Source: Prochlorococcus marinus (lineage in GTDB: Bacteria; Cyanobacteriota; Cyanobacteriia; PCC-6307; Cyanobiaceae). From it: 35,856 nucleotides of DNA. The stretch is from positions 1 to 35,856 of the forward strand of contig NZ_CVSV01000040.1 of the NCBI RefSeq assembly GCF_001180245.1. The letters are read 5' to 3'. The translations under genes and the position numbers were made by a program. The first letter of the stretch is position 1. The number at the start of each line of letters is the position of its first letter. A model generated the notes under the pieces. The model was not told the origin of the DNA and searched no databases. It saw nothing but the letters and a program-made list of their open reading frames with translations. Below are positions 8,147 to 17,130 of the stretch, one piece after another.

Positions 8147-9421
8147 ATGACTGAAGTTAATAGAAAAATTCATGTAGTTGGGATCAATTCTTTTAAATTT
8201 GAGGATCTATCTTTCAAGTCGCAAAACCTATTTTTAGAAACAGCAAATATTGCAGTTCCAAATTCATATTTTGAAGAAATTAAATCATGGAGCGAAAATA
8301 GTTTATTAAAAAAGAAATCATTTTTTTCGAGCAAAAGTAATCAAGAACTTGTTAACTGGCTTAGATCTCAAAAAACTGATGCTATTTTAATTTCTAGAGG
8401 AGATCCACTTTGGTTTGGAATTGGGAGAATATTACTAGAAAATTTTTCAAAAGATGAATTAAATTTCTACCCTTCAAATACTTGCATTCAATTAGCATTT
8501 AGTAAGTTAAAGATTCCGTGGCAAGATGCTGTTAATGTAAGTATTCATGGCAGAGATCCTACCAAATTAGTTGAGGCTCTTAAAGCAAGGCCTTCAAGTT
8601 TAGCTATTATTACAGATTCAAATAATAATAGTTTAGAAATAATCAAAGAAAACTTATCAGAATTAAATCTGATTAACTTCTATGATTTTTGGCTCTGTGA
8701 AGAAGTAGGTTTCGACAAAGAAAATATAAGAAAATTAAACCTTAAAGAATCATTACCCTCTGATATATCAAGTTTGAACATTGTTATTCTTACAAAAACA
8801 AAGAAAAATTACTCCAATGATAATCTCCCTCTTTTCGGAATCAGTGACCATATTTTTAAGACTTTTGATGATAGACCAAACTTATTAACTAAAAGGGAGG
8901 TTCGTATTCAAATCTTAGCTGATCTAGAGCTCCCAAAAAATGGCGTAATATGGGATATAGGAGCAGGTTGTGGGTCAATTGGATTAGAGGCATTAAAATT
9001 AAGGCCTAACTTAGATTTGTTTTGTATCGATAAAAGGTTTGGCTCAAAAGCATTAATACTAGAAAACTCAGAAAGGCTTGGCGTTAAACCAAAATTTATT
9101 TGTGAAGATGACATCAACAAAATATTGAATACAAAAAATTTAAGTCCTTTTGAAAAACCTAATAGATTAGTAATTGGAGGCTGTGATAAAAAGACTAAGC
9201 TTCAAATTATTAATTCCTTGAATCAATGGATGAATATTGGAGATATTATCGTTATCCCAATAATTGACTTTCAAACTATTAAAGAATTGAAAGAGGAATT
9301 AGAAGATAAAAATTTCAAAACAAATTTAAATTTAATTCAGACCTACAAAAGCTTAAGTATAGCTGAGGGAATGAGATTAGAACCAAATAATCCTGTTTTT
9401 CTATTAAAAGGGAAAAAATAA
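8147..9421 (+). CDS. cobL: Precorrin-6Y C5,15-methyltransferase (decarboxylating), CbiE-CbiT fusion
   Basis: A 424-residue fusion from the ATG at 8147. A TTG one codon earlier is also possible. The N-terminal half (about 1-205) is a CbiE-type tetrapyrrole methylase with the SRGDPLWFGIGR segment. The C-terminal half (about 240-420) is CbiT, with the S-adenosylmethionine loop IWDIGAGCGSIGLE near residue 270. The enzyme methylates two corrin positions and removes an acetate carboxyl during cobalamin (pseudocobalamin in these organisms) synthesis. Both active domains look intact. It is alone here; other cob genes are not in the window. It converges on nadK with a 13-base gap. Confidence 0.93.
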   Translation: MTEVNRKIHVVGINSFKFEDLSFKSQNLFLETANIAVPNSYFEEIKSWSENSLLKKKSFFSSKSNQELVNWLRSQKTDAILISRGDPLWFGIGRILLENFSKDELNFYPSNTCIQLAFSKLKIPWQDAVNVSIHGRDPTKLVEALKARPSSLAIITDSNNNSLEIIKENLSELNLINFYDFWLCEEVGFDKENIRKLNLKESLPSDISSLNIVILTKTKKNYSNDNLPLFGISDHIFKTFDDRPNLLTKREVRIQILADLELPKNGVIWDIGAGCGSIGLEALKLRPNLDLFCIDKRFGSKALILENSERLGVKPKFICEDDINKILNTKNLSPFEKPNRLVIGGCDKKTKLQIINSLNQWMNIGDIIVIPIIDFQTIKELKEELEDKNFKTNLNLIQTYKSLSIAEGMRLEPNNPVFLLKGKK

Positions 9422-9434
9422 ATTCAAATAATTG

Positions 9435-10343
9435 CTATTTGTTAGGTTTAGCCACATGGGGCAAACCCCAACCTAGTTTATTTCTTAAAACTTGGAAAAA
9501 TTCATGATCTTCAAGTCTAATAAATTTTACTGAATGTTTACTTTTTCTTATTAAAAGTCTATCTTCAGGCCAAACATAACAACCAGCATTTCCATCAACA
9601 ACCATTACCAACCTTTCAGGCGTTGCAGGGAAAACAGTTACTGGTTCTGAATCATTAAAAACTAGTGCCCTTGAGGCCAAAGAATGTGGTGCAATTGGAG
9701 TCAATTGTACTACTGGACAATCAGGTGTAATAACTGGCCCTCCAGCACTCAGAGAATATGCAGTAGAGCCAGTTGGAGTAGATAAAATTACTCCATCAGC
9801 TGAAATATCCACAGGAGCATGTCGTCCTATAGAAATCTCAAAGTGACACATACTTGTTAGAGGTTCTCTATGAAGAGCCATCTCATTAAGGCAAAGAGAC
9901 TCCCATCTCCTCTGATCATTCCTCATTACACTAATAATAAAGCAAGTTCTTTCTTCAATATCCCAATTTCCAGCAATTATTTTATCTATAGCCTCATCTA
10001 GGTTAGATAAGTAAGCTTCCGCAAGAAATCCTAAATGACCAGTATTAATTGTAAGGATTGGAATTTTAGCAGGTGCTGTTTGCCTTGCAGCAGAAAGTAC
10101 AGTTCCATCTCCGCCAAGAACAATTGCAAATTCCATTGATGAATCAAACCCCTCAGGGACACAATTCGTATATCCCAAAGGACGAACATGTTGATCGGGG
10201 TTTGCGAACCCAACCATCCCTCCAGAGCTACTAACTCTTACAACTTCAAAATTAGATTTTTCCAATTTTTTTTGAACAGAAGTTGCAGTTTGAACAGCTA
10301 GTTCCTTTCCATCATTAACGATTAGTCCAGCTTTACGTACCAA
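9435..10343 (-). CDS. nadK: NAD kinase
   Basis: A 302-residue ATP-NAD kinase that makes NADP from NAD, required for photosynthetic electron transfer to NADP. Signature segments: GGDGT at 77-81 (phosphate loop), NTGHLGFL just after, NEMALHREP, and the glycine-rich [20 protein letters not shown] (NAD site), followed by a late VVDGNAG loop. Start is TTG at 10343; there is no ATG before the conserved N-terminal strand KAGLIVNDG. Length is typical of cyanobacteria. It precedes nothing on its strand before the cbiET 3' end and follows pheS by 69 bases, possibly as a separate unit. Confidence 0.96.
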   Translation of the reverse strand: MVRKAGLIVNDGKELAVQTATSVQKKLEKSNFEVVRVSSSGGMVGFANPDQHVRPLGYTNCVPEGFDSSMEFAIVLGGDGTVLSAARQTAPAKIPILTINTGHLGFLAEAYLSNLDEAIDKIIAGNWDIEERTCFIISVMRNDQRRWESLCLNEMALHREPLTSMCHFEISIGRHAPVDISADGVILSTPTGSTAYSLSAGGPVITPDCPVVQLTPIAPHSLASRALVFNDSEPVTVFPATPERLVMVVDGNAGCYVWPEDRLLIRKSKHSVKFIRLEDHEFFQVLRNKLGWGLPHVAKPNK

Positions 10344-10412
10344 TCAAAAAATTAAAACTAGGACTATCTTAAACTAATTTGTTGGACAATCCTAATTTAA
10401 AATTAAATACTA

Positions 10413-11420
10413 TTAGAACTGTTCCAAGAATCTAATATCATTTGTGTAAAATTTTCTGATATCGTCTATCTGATGTCTCACCATACAAAATCTCTCAACT
10501 CCTAATCCAGCTGCAAAACCAGTCCATTTCTCAGAGTCTATTCCTAATTTTTCTAAGACCTTAGGATCTACCATTCCACAGCCCATTACTTCTAACCATT
10601 TACCTTTCCATTGAACATCTACCTCTGCAGAAGGTTCAGTGAAGGGGAAATAACTAGCTCTAAATCTTACAGGAATATCTCCAAAAAAGGTCTTTAAAAA
10701 TTCAAGAACTGTTCCTCTTAAATGACTAAAATTTATGTCTTGATCAATACATAAAACCTCAACCTGATTAAATACAGGGGAATGGGTAGCATCTACTGCA
10801 TCTCTCCTATATACTCTTCCGGGAGCAATAATTCTTACTGGAGGAGGATTTTTCTCTAGGTATCTTATCTGAACAGGAGAAGTATGGGTCCTTAAAAGTC
10901 GATTTTCATCTAAATAGAAAGTATCCTGCATATCTCTTGCGGGATGATTTTTAGGTATGTTGAGAGACTCAAAATTATAAAAATCAGTTTCAATTTCAGG
11001 GCCACTTTCAACTGAGTATCCTAAACCACAAAAAATATCTATTATTTCATCTTGAGTTGAAATCAAAGGATGTTTATTCCCAGGGGGTGTTCCAATTGAA
11101 GGGATAGTTACATCAATTTTTTCTTTTTTAATCTTTTTATCTAAAGCTTCGTTGTTTAGTTTATTTTTTCTTTCAGTTATTAGTTTTTGCAAATTTATCT
11201 TTATTAAATTTGCCTTCTGGCCAATAATTGGTCTATCAGTAGCAGATAATTGACCCATTGTTTTCAAGATAATTGATAAATCACCTTTTTTTCCTAGCAA
11301 AGAAACTCTCAATTGATCTAGTTCTTCATGAGTATTAGAATTATCTATATTAGATTTTGCTATTAGAGAAAGATTATTTAGTTTTTCCTCAATTTGACTT
11401 AATGATTCAATTTCACTCAC
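10413..11420 (-). CDS. pheS: Phenylalanyl-tRNA synthetase alpha subunit
   Basis: A 335-residue class II synthetase alpha chain, which charges tRNA-Phe as part of an alpha2-beta2 enzyme; pheT is not in this window. The N-terminal 95 residues form the lysine-rich coiled coil that grips tRNA. The catalytic core from about 115 shows HPLIST, motif 2 as [21 protein letters not shown] (about 201-221), and motif 3 as [18 protein letters not shown] near the end. Start is GTG at 11420. The gene is divergent from surE with 68 bases between starts, so that gap should hold both promoters. Confidence 0.97.
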   Translation of the reverse strand: MSEIESLSQIEEKLNNLSLIAKSNIDNSNTHEELDQLRVSLLGKKGDLSIILKTMGQLSATDRPIIGQKANLIKINLQKLITERKNKLNNEALDKKIKKEKIDVTIPSIGTPPGNKHPLISTQDEIIDIFCGLGYSVESGPEIETDFYNFESLNIPKNHPARDMQDTFYLDENRLLRTHTSPVQIRYLEKNPPPVRIIAPGRVYRRDAVDATHSPVFNQVEVLCIDQDINFSHLRGTVLEFLKTFFGDIPVRFRASYFPFTEPSAEVDVQWKGKWLEVMGCGMVDPKVLEKLGIDSEKWTGFAAGLGVERFCMVRHQIDDIRKFYTNDIRFLEQF

Positions 11421-11488
11421 TGATATAGTAAAAATAAGTATTGCTTTATCTTACTTAAATATCGTCCATAAATAAAATGTATTGATTA

Positions 11489-12298
11489 ATGAAACCGTTA
11501 AATATATTAATTAGCAATGATGATGGCGTTTTTGCAGCAGGGATAAGAGCTTTAGCTAAATCAGCCCAGAAAAGAGGTCATAAAGTAAAAGTAGTATGTC
11601 CTGACCAAGAAAGATCAGCTACTGGTCATGGTCTTACTTTACAGTCCCCATTAAGAGTGGAAAAAGCTGACGAGTTATTTGGAGAAGGAATTGAAGCTTG
11701 GGGATGTTCCGGCACTCCTGCTGATTGTGTCAAATTAGCACTATCTGAACTCTTGGATCATAAACCTGATCTAGTACTATCTGGAGTAAATCACGGTCCC
11801 AATTTAGGAACAGATATTTTTTGTTCAGGCACAGTAGCTGCAGCTATGGAAGGCACTTTAGAAAATGTTCCCTCCATGGCAATAAGTGTTGCTAGTTTTA
11901 AATGGAAGAATTTTGAATTTGCTGGAGAAATTGCAATGAATATTGCCGAACAAGCAATTAAGGATAGTTGGCCAGCTTCACTTTTATTAAATTTGAACAT
12001 ACCCCCCTGCGATAAAAACAAGATAAAAGAATTATCCTGGACAAGATTATCGGTAAGGAAATATAAAAATCAATTTTCCAAAAGGGAAGACCCGAGGGGT
12101 GATGATTATTATTGGTTAGCAGGTGAAGTTGTTTTAGATCTCAAATCGAAAGGTTACGGTCCTAAGAATTGGCCTAGTGATGTATCTCAAATACAAGAAA
12201 ATAAAATATCTCTTACACCTGTAGAACCTGATTTATTTTGGAGAGGTAATTTAGATGACTTACCTAAAATTAATAATTCATTTGTAAATCCTTCTTAA
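11489..12298 (+). CDS. surE: 5'/3'-nucleotidase SurE (survival protein)
   Basis: A 269-residue metal-dependent nucleotidase that removes phosphate from nucleoside monophosphates. The metal ligands are in NDDG (residues 10-13), and the active site continues through [19 protein letters not shown] and [25 protein letters not shown] (from about residue 97). Length and motif order are typical. Start ATG. Its 3' end overlaps the 3' end of the convergent DUF3611 gene by 21 bases. Confidence 0.96.
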   Translation: MKPLNILISNDDGVFAAGIRALAKSAQKRGHKVKVVCPDQERSATGHGLTLQSPLRVEKADELFGEGIEAWGCSGTPADCVKLALSELLDHKPDLVLSGVNHGPNLGTDIFCSGTVAAAMEGTLENVPSMAISVASFKWKNFEFAGEIAMNIAEQAIKDSWPASLLLNLNIPPCDKNKIKELSWTRLSVRKYKNQFSKREDPRGDDYYWLAGEVVLDLKSKGYGPKNWPSDVSQIQENKISLTPVEPDLFWRGNLDDLPKINNSFVNPS

Positions 12299-12811
12299 AA
12301 GCCATAAAGAAAAGCAAAGTCCAAAAAAATGAGCAGCGATAACTTGCGTGTTACTGAGAACTGATAATATTTCAAGACCAGTAATTGGGATATCAGATGT
12401 CGCTGTTATCAATTGTCCAGTTGTTTGAGAGGATGCTTGTATAAATAAGGCTCCCATAAGAGCTTGATATCCAATTAATCCAAACAAAATCCCAAATAAA
12501 TCAACTATTAGTCCTCGTTTTATCAATTTACCAGTTTGTCCTCTTGAGGGTCTGGCGTTGCTTGCGATTGCTCTTCCTGTTCTAACTATTAACCAACCTT
12601 GCCAAAGACTAAAAAGTAGTAAAATCAGGGAAATTGTTGTAAGTGATAGACCAGGCGCTAAGCCAAGTTGTCCTTCGCTGTTATTTACAACATTTGAAAA
12701 AAGCAAAACAGCTGCAACAACAACGCCTAAAATGGACTGAACCCAAAAGCGTATCCATCCAATGCGCCTCATTCCAAATGAAAGAGACTGAAAATCCATT
12801 TTGTCAGACAT
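12278..12811 (-). CDS. DUF3611-family integral membrane protein
   Basis: A 177-residue protein with about four membrane segments (around residues 22-42, 55-77, 104-125 and 148-172). The start has the [14 protein letters not shown] stretch and the middle has an [23 protein letters not shown] loop typical, in my memory, of DUF3611, a family shared by cyanobacteria and plastids. Its function is unknown; location in the thylakoid or plasma membrane is inferred. Start ATG. It is convergent and overlapping with surE, and divergent from ribF with a 68-base gap. Confidence 0.85.
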   Translation of the reverse strand: MSDKMDFQSLSFGMRRIGWIRFWVQSILGVVVAAVLLFSNVVNNSEGQLGLAPGLSLTTISLILLLFSLWQGWLIVRTGRAIASNARPSRGQTGKLIKRGLIVDLFGILFGLIGYQALMGALFIQASSQTTGQLITATSDIPITGLEILSVLSNTQVIAAHFFGLCFSLWLLRRIYK

Positions 12812-12879
12812 TCATTTGATTGAATAAACTGTAATCAATCCAAATTTGCCACTAAAATCATAAAATTGCACGTAATCTT

Positions 12880-13803
12880 TTGATCTCTTTAATATCGCCA
12901 TCTGAAGTTAAGAGTCCTACCTCAATAGCTATTGGAAGTTTTGATGGCCTTCATGCTGGCCACAGACAATTAATAAAAAGTGTAGTTGAAGAAAATCAAT
13001 ATACCCCAACAATTGCAAGCTTCTGGCCTCATCCCCGAGAAGTTCTTTACAAAGAGATGCGTCTTAGACTAGATCTCCCTAATGAAAAACTATCTATTCT
13101 TGAAGATCTGGGGATTGAACAATTAGTTCTGATTCCTTTTGATATGGAACTATCTAAATTAAGTGCGGAGAGATTCGTAAAGGATATTTTGATCAATCAA
13201 TTACAAGCAAAAAACATTTCTGTAGGTGCTAATTTTAAATTTGGTTTCAGAAGAAGTGGAGATATAAATACAATAAAAAATATGATTAAGGATACGGATA
13301 TTAAACTAAAAATTATTCCAATTTTAGAAGACAAAGAAGGTAGAATCAGCAGCAGCAGAATAAGAGATCTATTAGAGAAAAGTGATCTGAAAAATGCTTT
13401 CAAAATTCTTAATAGGCCTTATAGTTTTAATGGAAAGGTCGTTAAAGGTAAAGGAATTGGCAAAAGTATAGGATGGCCTACCGCAAATCTTGAAATAGAT
13501 GGCAGAAAATTTTTACCTGGAGAAGGAGTCTACGCATCTTGGACAACCATAGAAAATTCCAACAAAAAAATTGAATCTGTTATGAATCTTGGCACGCAAC
13601 CAACAATAAATCCTTTATTGCCATCTGCAGTTGAAGTTCATTTAATAAATAAAGATATCGATCTTTATGGTCTAAATCTGTCTGTTGAACCAGTTGAAAA
13701 ACTTAGATCTCAAATCAAGTTCAAAAATATAGATCAACTTTCTAATCAAATTAAAAAAGATAGAGATAATGCTCTGAAAATTTTTAAAAACTACAAAAAA
13801 TAA
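12880..13803 (+). CDS. ribF: Bifunctional riboflavin kinase/FAD synthetase
   Basis: A 307-residue protein that phosphorylates riboflavin to FMN and then adenylylates it to FAD. The N-terminal nucleotidyltransferase domain has GSFDGLHAGH (19-28), SFWPHPREVL and the ISSSRIRDLL signature. The C-terminal flavokinase domain (from about 185) has GKGIGKSIGWPTANLEI, GVYASW, NLGTQPT and EVHL. Start is TTG at 12880; no ATG or GTG lies between it and the in-frame stop upstream. It is followed eight bases later by thiD2-thiE, suggesting a cofactor operon. It complements ribD in the same window, though the two lie on opposite strands. Confidence 0.95.
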   Translation: MISLISPSEVKSPTSIAIGSFDGLHAGHRQLIKSVVEENQYTPTIASFWPHPREVLYKEMRLRLDLPNEKLSILEDLGIEQLVLIPFDMELSKLSAERFVKDILINQLQAKNISVGANFKFGFRRSGDINTIKNMIKDTDIKLKIIPILEDKEGRISSSRIRDLLEKSDLKNAFKILNRPYSFNGKVVKGKGIGKSIGWPTANLEIDGRKFLPGEGVYASWTTIENSNKKIESVMNLGTQPTINPLLPSAVEVHLINKDIDLYGLNLSVEPVEKLRSQIKFKNIDQLSNQIKKDRDNALKIFKNYKK

Positions 13804-13810
13804 ATTACAA

Positions 13811-14866
13811 ATGCAGAATTCCAATACTAAAGACAATGAAGATTTAAGAATTTATCAAATTATTGACGCTAATTTAGATAGAGCCAGAGAAGGACTAAGA
13901 GTATTAGAGGATTGGGCTAGATTTGGCCTAGGCAAAGAACAATATGTTGAAAAGATTAAAAATTTTAGACAAATTTTAGGAAAAAATCATTTAGAAGTTT
14001 ATAAACAATCTAGAAATCACATTGAGGACAAATGTAAAGGATTGACTCATCAAGAGCAATTCAAAAGAAAAACTTCCGAGCAAATAGTAAGTTCTAATTC
14101 AGCCAGAGTTCAAGAAGCATTACGAGTCATAGAAGAATTCTCAAGGCTGCAGAATCATGAGCTTTCAAAAATCGCTTCTGAAATTAGATATGAAATTTAT
14201 ACTATTGAAATTGACTTATTAAGTTATAGCAAGTATAAGAAGTCGGAGAAAATTTTAAAAGAAAATGACTTATATGTAATCACAGATCAAAAGGAAAATT
14301 TATTGGAAATAATTGAAGAGATTCTAATTGCGGGAGTAAAAATTATTCAGCATAGATTTAAAACTGGAACTGATCAAGATCATCTTCAAGAAGCAATTCA
14401 GATTAAAAATCTATGTAAAAGATATAATTCTTTGTTTATCGTTAACGATAGACTTGATATAGCTCTGGCATCTAACGCTGATGGGATTCATCTTGGTCAA
14501 GACGATTTAGACTTAAAAACCGCAAGAAAACTATTAGGATATTCAAAAATAATCGGTATAAGTGCAAATAATGCAATTGACATTTCAAATGCCCTTAATG
14601 AGGGTTGTGATTACATAGGAATAGGGCCAGTATTTGAAACTACAACAAAAAAAAATAAAGAACCTTTAGGTATTGAAAATATTAAAACACTAACAAAGGA
14701 TTTAAATATTCCTTGGTTTGCTATTGGAGGAATCAAGTCAAATAATATTTCATATTTAAAAAGAAATGGGTTTAAAAAAGTTGCCTTAGTTTCGGAATTA
14801 ATGAATTCTGAAGATCCTAAAGAAGACGCTATGATAATTCTAAAAGAATTGTCTCATGAAAATTAG
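13811..14866 (+). CDS. thiE: ThiD2-ThiE fusion (HMP-phosphate kinase / thiamine phosphate synthase)
   Basis: A 351-residue fusion. Residues about 14-140 are the ThiD2 domain, an all-helical kinase family often fused to ThiE that phosphorylates hydroxymethylpyrimidine phosphate but not free HMP (published function, recalled). It contains an internal duplication: NLDRAREGLRVLEDWARF (21-38) and NSARVQEALRVIEEFSRL (96-113). Residues from about 153 are the ThiE barrel: Gln-His-Arg-Phe-Lys at 180-184 in place of the common QLREK, IVNDRLDIALASNADGIHLG (210-229), GIGPVFETTTK and AIGGI. It couples the pyrimidine and thiazole halves of thiamine. Its end overlaps thiS by 11 bases, so the two are translationally coupled. 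Confidence 0.94.
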   Translation: MQNSNTKDNEDLRIYQIIDANLDRAREGLRVLEDWARFGLGKEQYVEKIKNFRQILGKNHLEVYKQSRNHIEDKCKGLTHQEQFKRKTSEQIVSSNSARVQEALRVIEEFSRLQNHELSKIASEIRYEIYTIEIDLLSYSKYKKSEKILKENDLYVITDQKENLLEIIEEILIAGVKIIQHRFKTGTDQDHLQEAIQIKNLCKRYNSLFIVNDRLDIALASNADGIHLGQDDLDLKTARKLLGYSKIIGISANNAIDISNALNEGCDYIGIGPVFETTTKKNKEPLGIENIKTLTKDLNIPWFAIGGIKSNNISYLKRNGFKKVALVSELMNSEDPKEDAMIILKELSHEN

Positions 14867-15065
14867 AGTAAATGGAGAAGAAAAAAAAATAGAACTTGAT
14901 CAAGAAAATGCTCTGCTATCGATAGCTCTTAACAATATGGGATATAAACCAAACACAATTGTAGTAGAGTTAAATAATTTAATTATAAATTCAACGAAAT
15001 GGGAAAAAGTGAAGCTTAAAGATGGCGATAATTTAGAAATTGTTTCAATAGTTGGTGGTGGATAA
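14856..15065 (+). CDS. thiS: Sulfur carrier protein ThiS
   Basis: A 69-residue ubiquitin-fold protein that carries sulfur as a C-terminal thiocarboxylate for the thiazole ring of thiamine. It begins MKIRVNGEEKKIE, has the typical middle, and ends in SIVGGG, so the essential terminal Gly-Gly is present with one extra Gly just before it. The start codon lies inside the end of thiD2-thiE (11-base overlap), the usual sign of one operon. ThiF and ThiG are not in the window. Confidence 0.93.
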   Translation: MKIRVNGEEKKIELDQENALLSIALNNMGYKPNTIVVELNNLIINSTKWEKVKLKDGDNLEIVSIVGGG

Positions 15066-15177
15066 AACAAAAATATTTAATTTATTAAAAATCTTCATAT
15101 TTTTTTAAGTTTAGGCTTGAAACAATAACCAAATTTCTCCTTTTTTCGTTTTATATTTTTATTACTTAAATTTAAAA

Positions 15178-15345
15178 ATGAAAGAAAAAATTGATAACAA
15201 TTCAAGGTCTCTAAAATGGGAGCAAAATGGGGAGTTAGCACATAAAGACCTTTCTGAGCTAATTGAAAGGTTAAAAAATGTAGAAAGTGAACATACCTCA
15301 TCTGAGTTGTCTAGATTAGGTACAAAATCAAACATAAAAGATTAA
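15178..15345 (+). CDS. Small unknown protein (55 aa)
   Basis: An ATG at 15178 opens a 55-codon frame ending in TAA. The protein begins MKEKIDNNSRSLKWEQNGEL and continues as a charged helix (LAHKDLSELIERLKNVE), then a Ser- and Lys-rich tail. It is hydrophilic, with no signal peptide or membrane segment. Codon use is AT-rich like neighbouring genes, and the amphipathic helix and Trp suggest a real protein. It lies 112 bases after thiS on the same strand. I do not recognise a family, and function is unknown. Confidence 0.6.
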   Translation: MKEKIDNNSRSLKWEQNGELAHKDLSELIERLKNVESEHTSSELSRLGTKSNIKD

Positions 15346-15412
15346 ATTTGTTACTTGGATCTTGTTTTTATAAAAATTTGTACCAAATTAAAAATACTGA
15401 ATATAAAAATAA

Positions 15413-15544
15413 ATGCCGAAAAGATTTCCAGAGTGGGTAAATACAGAAGTAGTGATAAAAGCAATCAAAATGAAAGAGGAAGGTATGCTATCAAAACAAC
15501 TTAATTTATGGATAGAAAACCTATTAGAAATAGAAAAAAAGTGA
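15413..15544 (+). CDS. Very small unknown protein (43 aa)
   Basis: An ATG at 15413 opens a 43-residue frame ending in TGA at 15542. It begins MPKRFPEWVNTEVVIKAIKM and then gives EEGMLSKQLNLWIENLLEIEKK, which reads as one or two amphipathic helices with two tryptophans. It is basic at the N-terminus and acidic at the C-terminus. It follows the 55-aa gene by 67 bases and converges on larB with a four-base gap. The ordered, helix-like composition in such AT-rich DNA argues for coding. No family is recognised. Confidence 0.5.
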   Translation: MPKRFPEWVNTEVVIKAIKMKEEGMLSKQLNLWIENLLEIEKK

Positions 15545-15548
15545 TTAT

Positions 15549-16205
15549 TTAGGAAATACTTTTAATAATTCTAAGAGCGGCCATTGCTGCTCCGTAACCA
15601 TTATCTATATTCATAACTGCTACACCTGGAGAACAACTTGACAACATACTATTTAAAGCAGTTTCTCCATCTTTGCTAACTCCGTATCCGACTGAGACAG
15701 GTACTGCAATTATTGGTTGTGCCAGCAATCCACCCACAACCGTTGCCAAAGCTCCTTCCATTCCCGCACAAACTATCAATACATCATATTTATTAATCTC
15801 TTCTAACTGACTCATCAATCGATGAAGTCCAGCTACTCCAACATCTATAAAAGATTGACAATTCACTCCATAAATTTCAAGCGCTAATTGTGCTTCAAGC
15901 GTTACGGCCAAATCGCTTGAGCCGCCTGAAATTATGGCAACTTTCTTATTAGTATTTATTTTATTCAAATTTTTCCCAATTGTTAGACAATTTGCTTCTT
16001 CATAGAATCGCGCATCTTCATACAAATTTAAAAGATAATTAGCCTTTTCATTATTAATCCTAGTAATGAAAACAACCTCATTTTTACTTAATACATTTTC
16101 AGATAATCTCTCTAATTGGTCGATACTCTTATCTTGACCCCAAATAGCCTCAATGAGTCCAAGCCTATCTCTTCTTTGAAAATCAAACTTTATATCAAAA
16201 TTCAT
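15549..16205 (-). CDS. larB: LarB-type nicotinate mononucleotide-derivative carboxylase/hydrolase (PurE-related)
   Basis: A 218-residue member of the LarB/PurE-related family. Seen: the PurE-like core VAIISGGSSDLAVTLEAQLALE, then DVGVAGLHRL, CAGMEGALATVVGGL and PVSVGYGVSKDG. Cys191 sits in the SSCSPGVAVMNIDNGYGAA stretch that marks LarB. In lactobacilli LarB carboxylates nicotinic acid adenine dinucleotide and hydrolyses it, the first step to the nickel-pincer cofactor of lactate racemase. No larA, larC or larE is in the window, so its role here is open. It overlaps the TIGR03792 gene by four bases and ends an operon that starts with era. Length is slightly short for LarB. Confidence 0.88.
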   Translation of the reverse strand: MNFDIKFDFQRRDRLGLIEAIWGQDKSIDQLERLSENVLSKNEVVFITRINNEKANYLLNLYEDARFYEEANCLTIGKNLNKINTNKKVAIISGGSSDLAVTLEAQLALEIYGVNCQSFIDVGVAGLHRLMSQLEEINKYDVLIVCAGMEGALATVVGGLLAQPIIAVPVSVGYGVSKDGETALNSMLSSCSPGVAVMNIDNGYGAAMAALRIIKSIS

Positions 16206-16648
16206 CCTTGCTTATCTAACTCTCCCTCATAAATTAATTCAAAAGGATTATTTTCTACATTTAAGGCAGTTTTAACATTATCTTCAAATTTTTCTTGGAC
16301 TATATTTACTTCTGACATTGGTATGTTTTTCCATAATTTTTTACTTTTCCAATTTACCAATATTAAAGCTTCTTCTTTTTCTTTATCCCAAAATAATTGT
16401 CTCCCCATAAAACCCTCTTGAGAAGATAACCATGGATCCCAGATTTCTTTTTCAGCATTTAACCATGCTGCTTTTGAAACGGCAGGAACTTTAAGTCTTA
16501 ATTCCTCTACAACCATTTCATCTTGAAAACTATCCATTGTAATAGCTTTTAAATTAGGAATATCAGATTGAAAAATTAAAACTACTAAGCAAACTAATAA
16601 TAAACAAAATCGTTGAATTTTTTTTTTCAAATTTAAATTAAATCTCAT
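16202..16648 (-). CDS. TIGR03792-family protein, exported or membrane-anchored
   Basis: A 148-residue protein with a basic start and a single hydrophobic segment (about residues 11-27), i.e. a signal peptide or anchor. The rest, with [31 protein letters not shown] and [15 protein letters not shown], matches my memory of TIGR03792, a cyanobacterial family with a dimeric ferredoxin-like (antibiotic-monooxygenase-like) fold. Its substrate is unknown. Four-base overlaps with both trmD-ispF upstream and larB downstream show it is an internal member of the era operon. Confidence 0.82.
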   Translation of the reverse strand: MRFNLNLKKKIQRFCLLLVCLVVLIFQSDIPNLKAITMDSFQDEMVVEELRLKVPAVSKAAWLNAEKEIWDPWLSSQEGFMGRQLFWDKEKEEALILVNWKSKKLWKNIPMSEVNIVQEKFEDNVKTALNVENNPFELIYEGELDKQG

Positions 16649-17130
16649 TTTTTCTCAAGTAGAACTATCGAATGACAACTTATACCCTCTTCTCTCCCTT
16701 CTGGACCCAATTTTTCATTCGTAGTTGCTTTAATACCAATTAAATTCTCATCAATATTTAAGATTTCAGAAATGTTTTTTTTCATTAGTTTTATATGTGG
16801 CATGATTTTTGGCCTTTCGGCAACAAGAACACTATCAACATTATTTATTTCCCAACCATCATGTCTTATCAAATCAATTACTTTTGATAACAAAAACAAG
16901 CTATCAGCATTTTTCCATTTTTCATCAGACGGGGGGAAATACTTTCCTATATCGCCAAGCGAAAGTGCTCCCAATAATGCATCCATTATTGAGTGACTTA
17001 AAACATCAGCATCACTATGACCATCCAATCCTAAATTTTCAGGATGATGTAATTTTACACCTCCAATAATTAAATCTCTATCCTCTACTAGTCTGTGAAT
17101 ATCGTATCCATTACCTATTCTAAATTTCAT
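16645..17130 (-). other. ispF: IspF module with possible internal translation start
   Basis: If IspF is made separately, translation would begin at the ATG at 17130 ([14 protein letters not shown]), giving 161 residues, the usual length and start of stand-alone IspF. The bases just before it (AATAATCAATTC) contain no Shine-Dalgarno-like GGAG, so independent initiation is not obvious. IspF acts as a homotrimer, which a TrmD dimer fusion would complicate. Whether one fused or two separate proteins are made cannot be decided from sequence. Confidence 0.6.

Noticed and set aside
13600..15066. Possible TPP or FMN riboswitch near the thiamine and flavin genes
   Set aside because: No conserved riboswitch core was visible before ribF, thiD2-thiE or ribD, and the gaps are too short to hold one.
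15095..15301. Minus-strand 68-codon frame between thiS and larB
   Set aside because: It lies opposite the more protein-like 55-codon plus-strand gene, has a low-complexity Lys/Phe-rich composition and no operon context.
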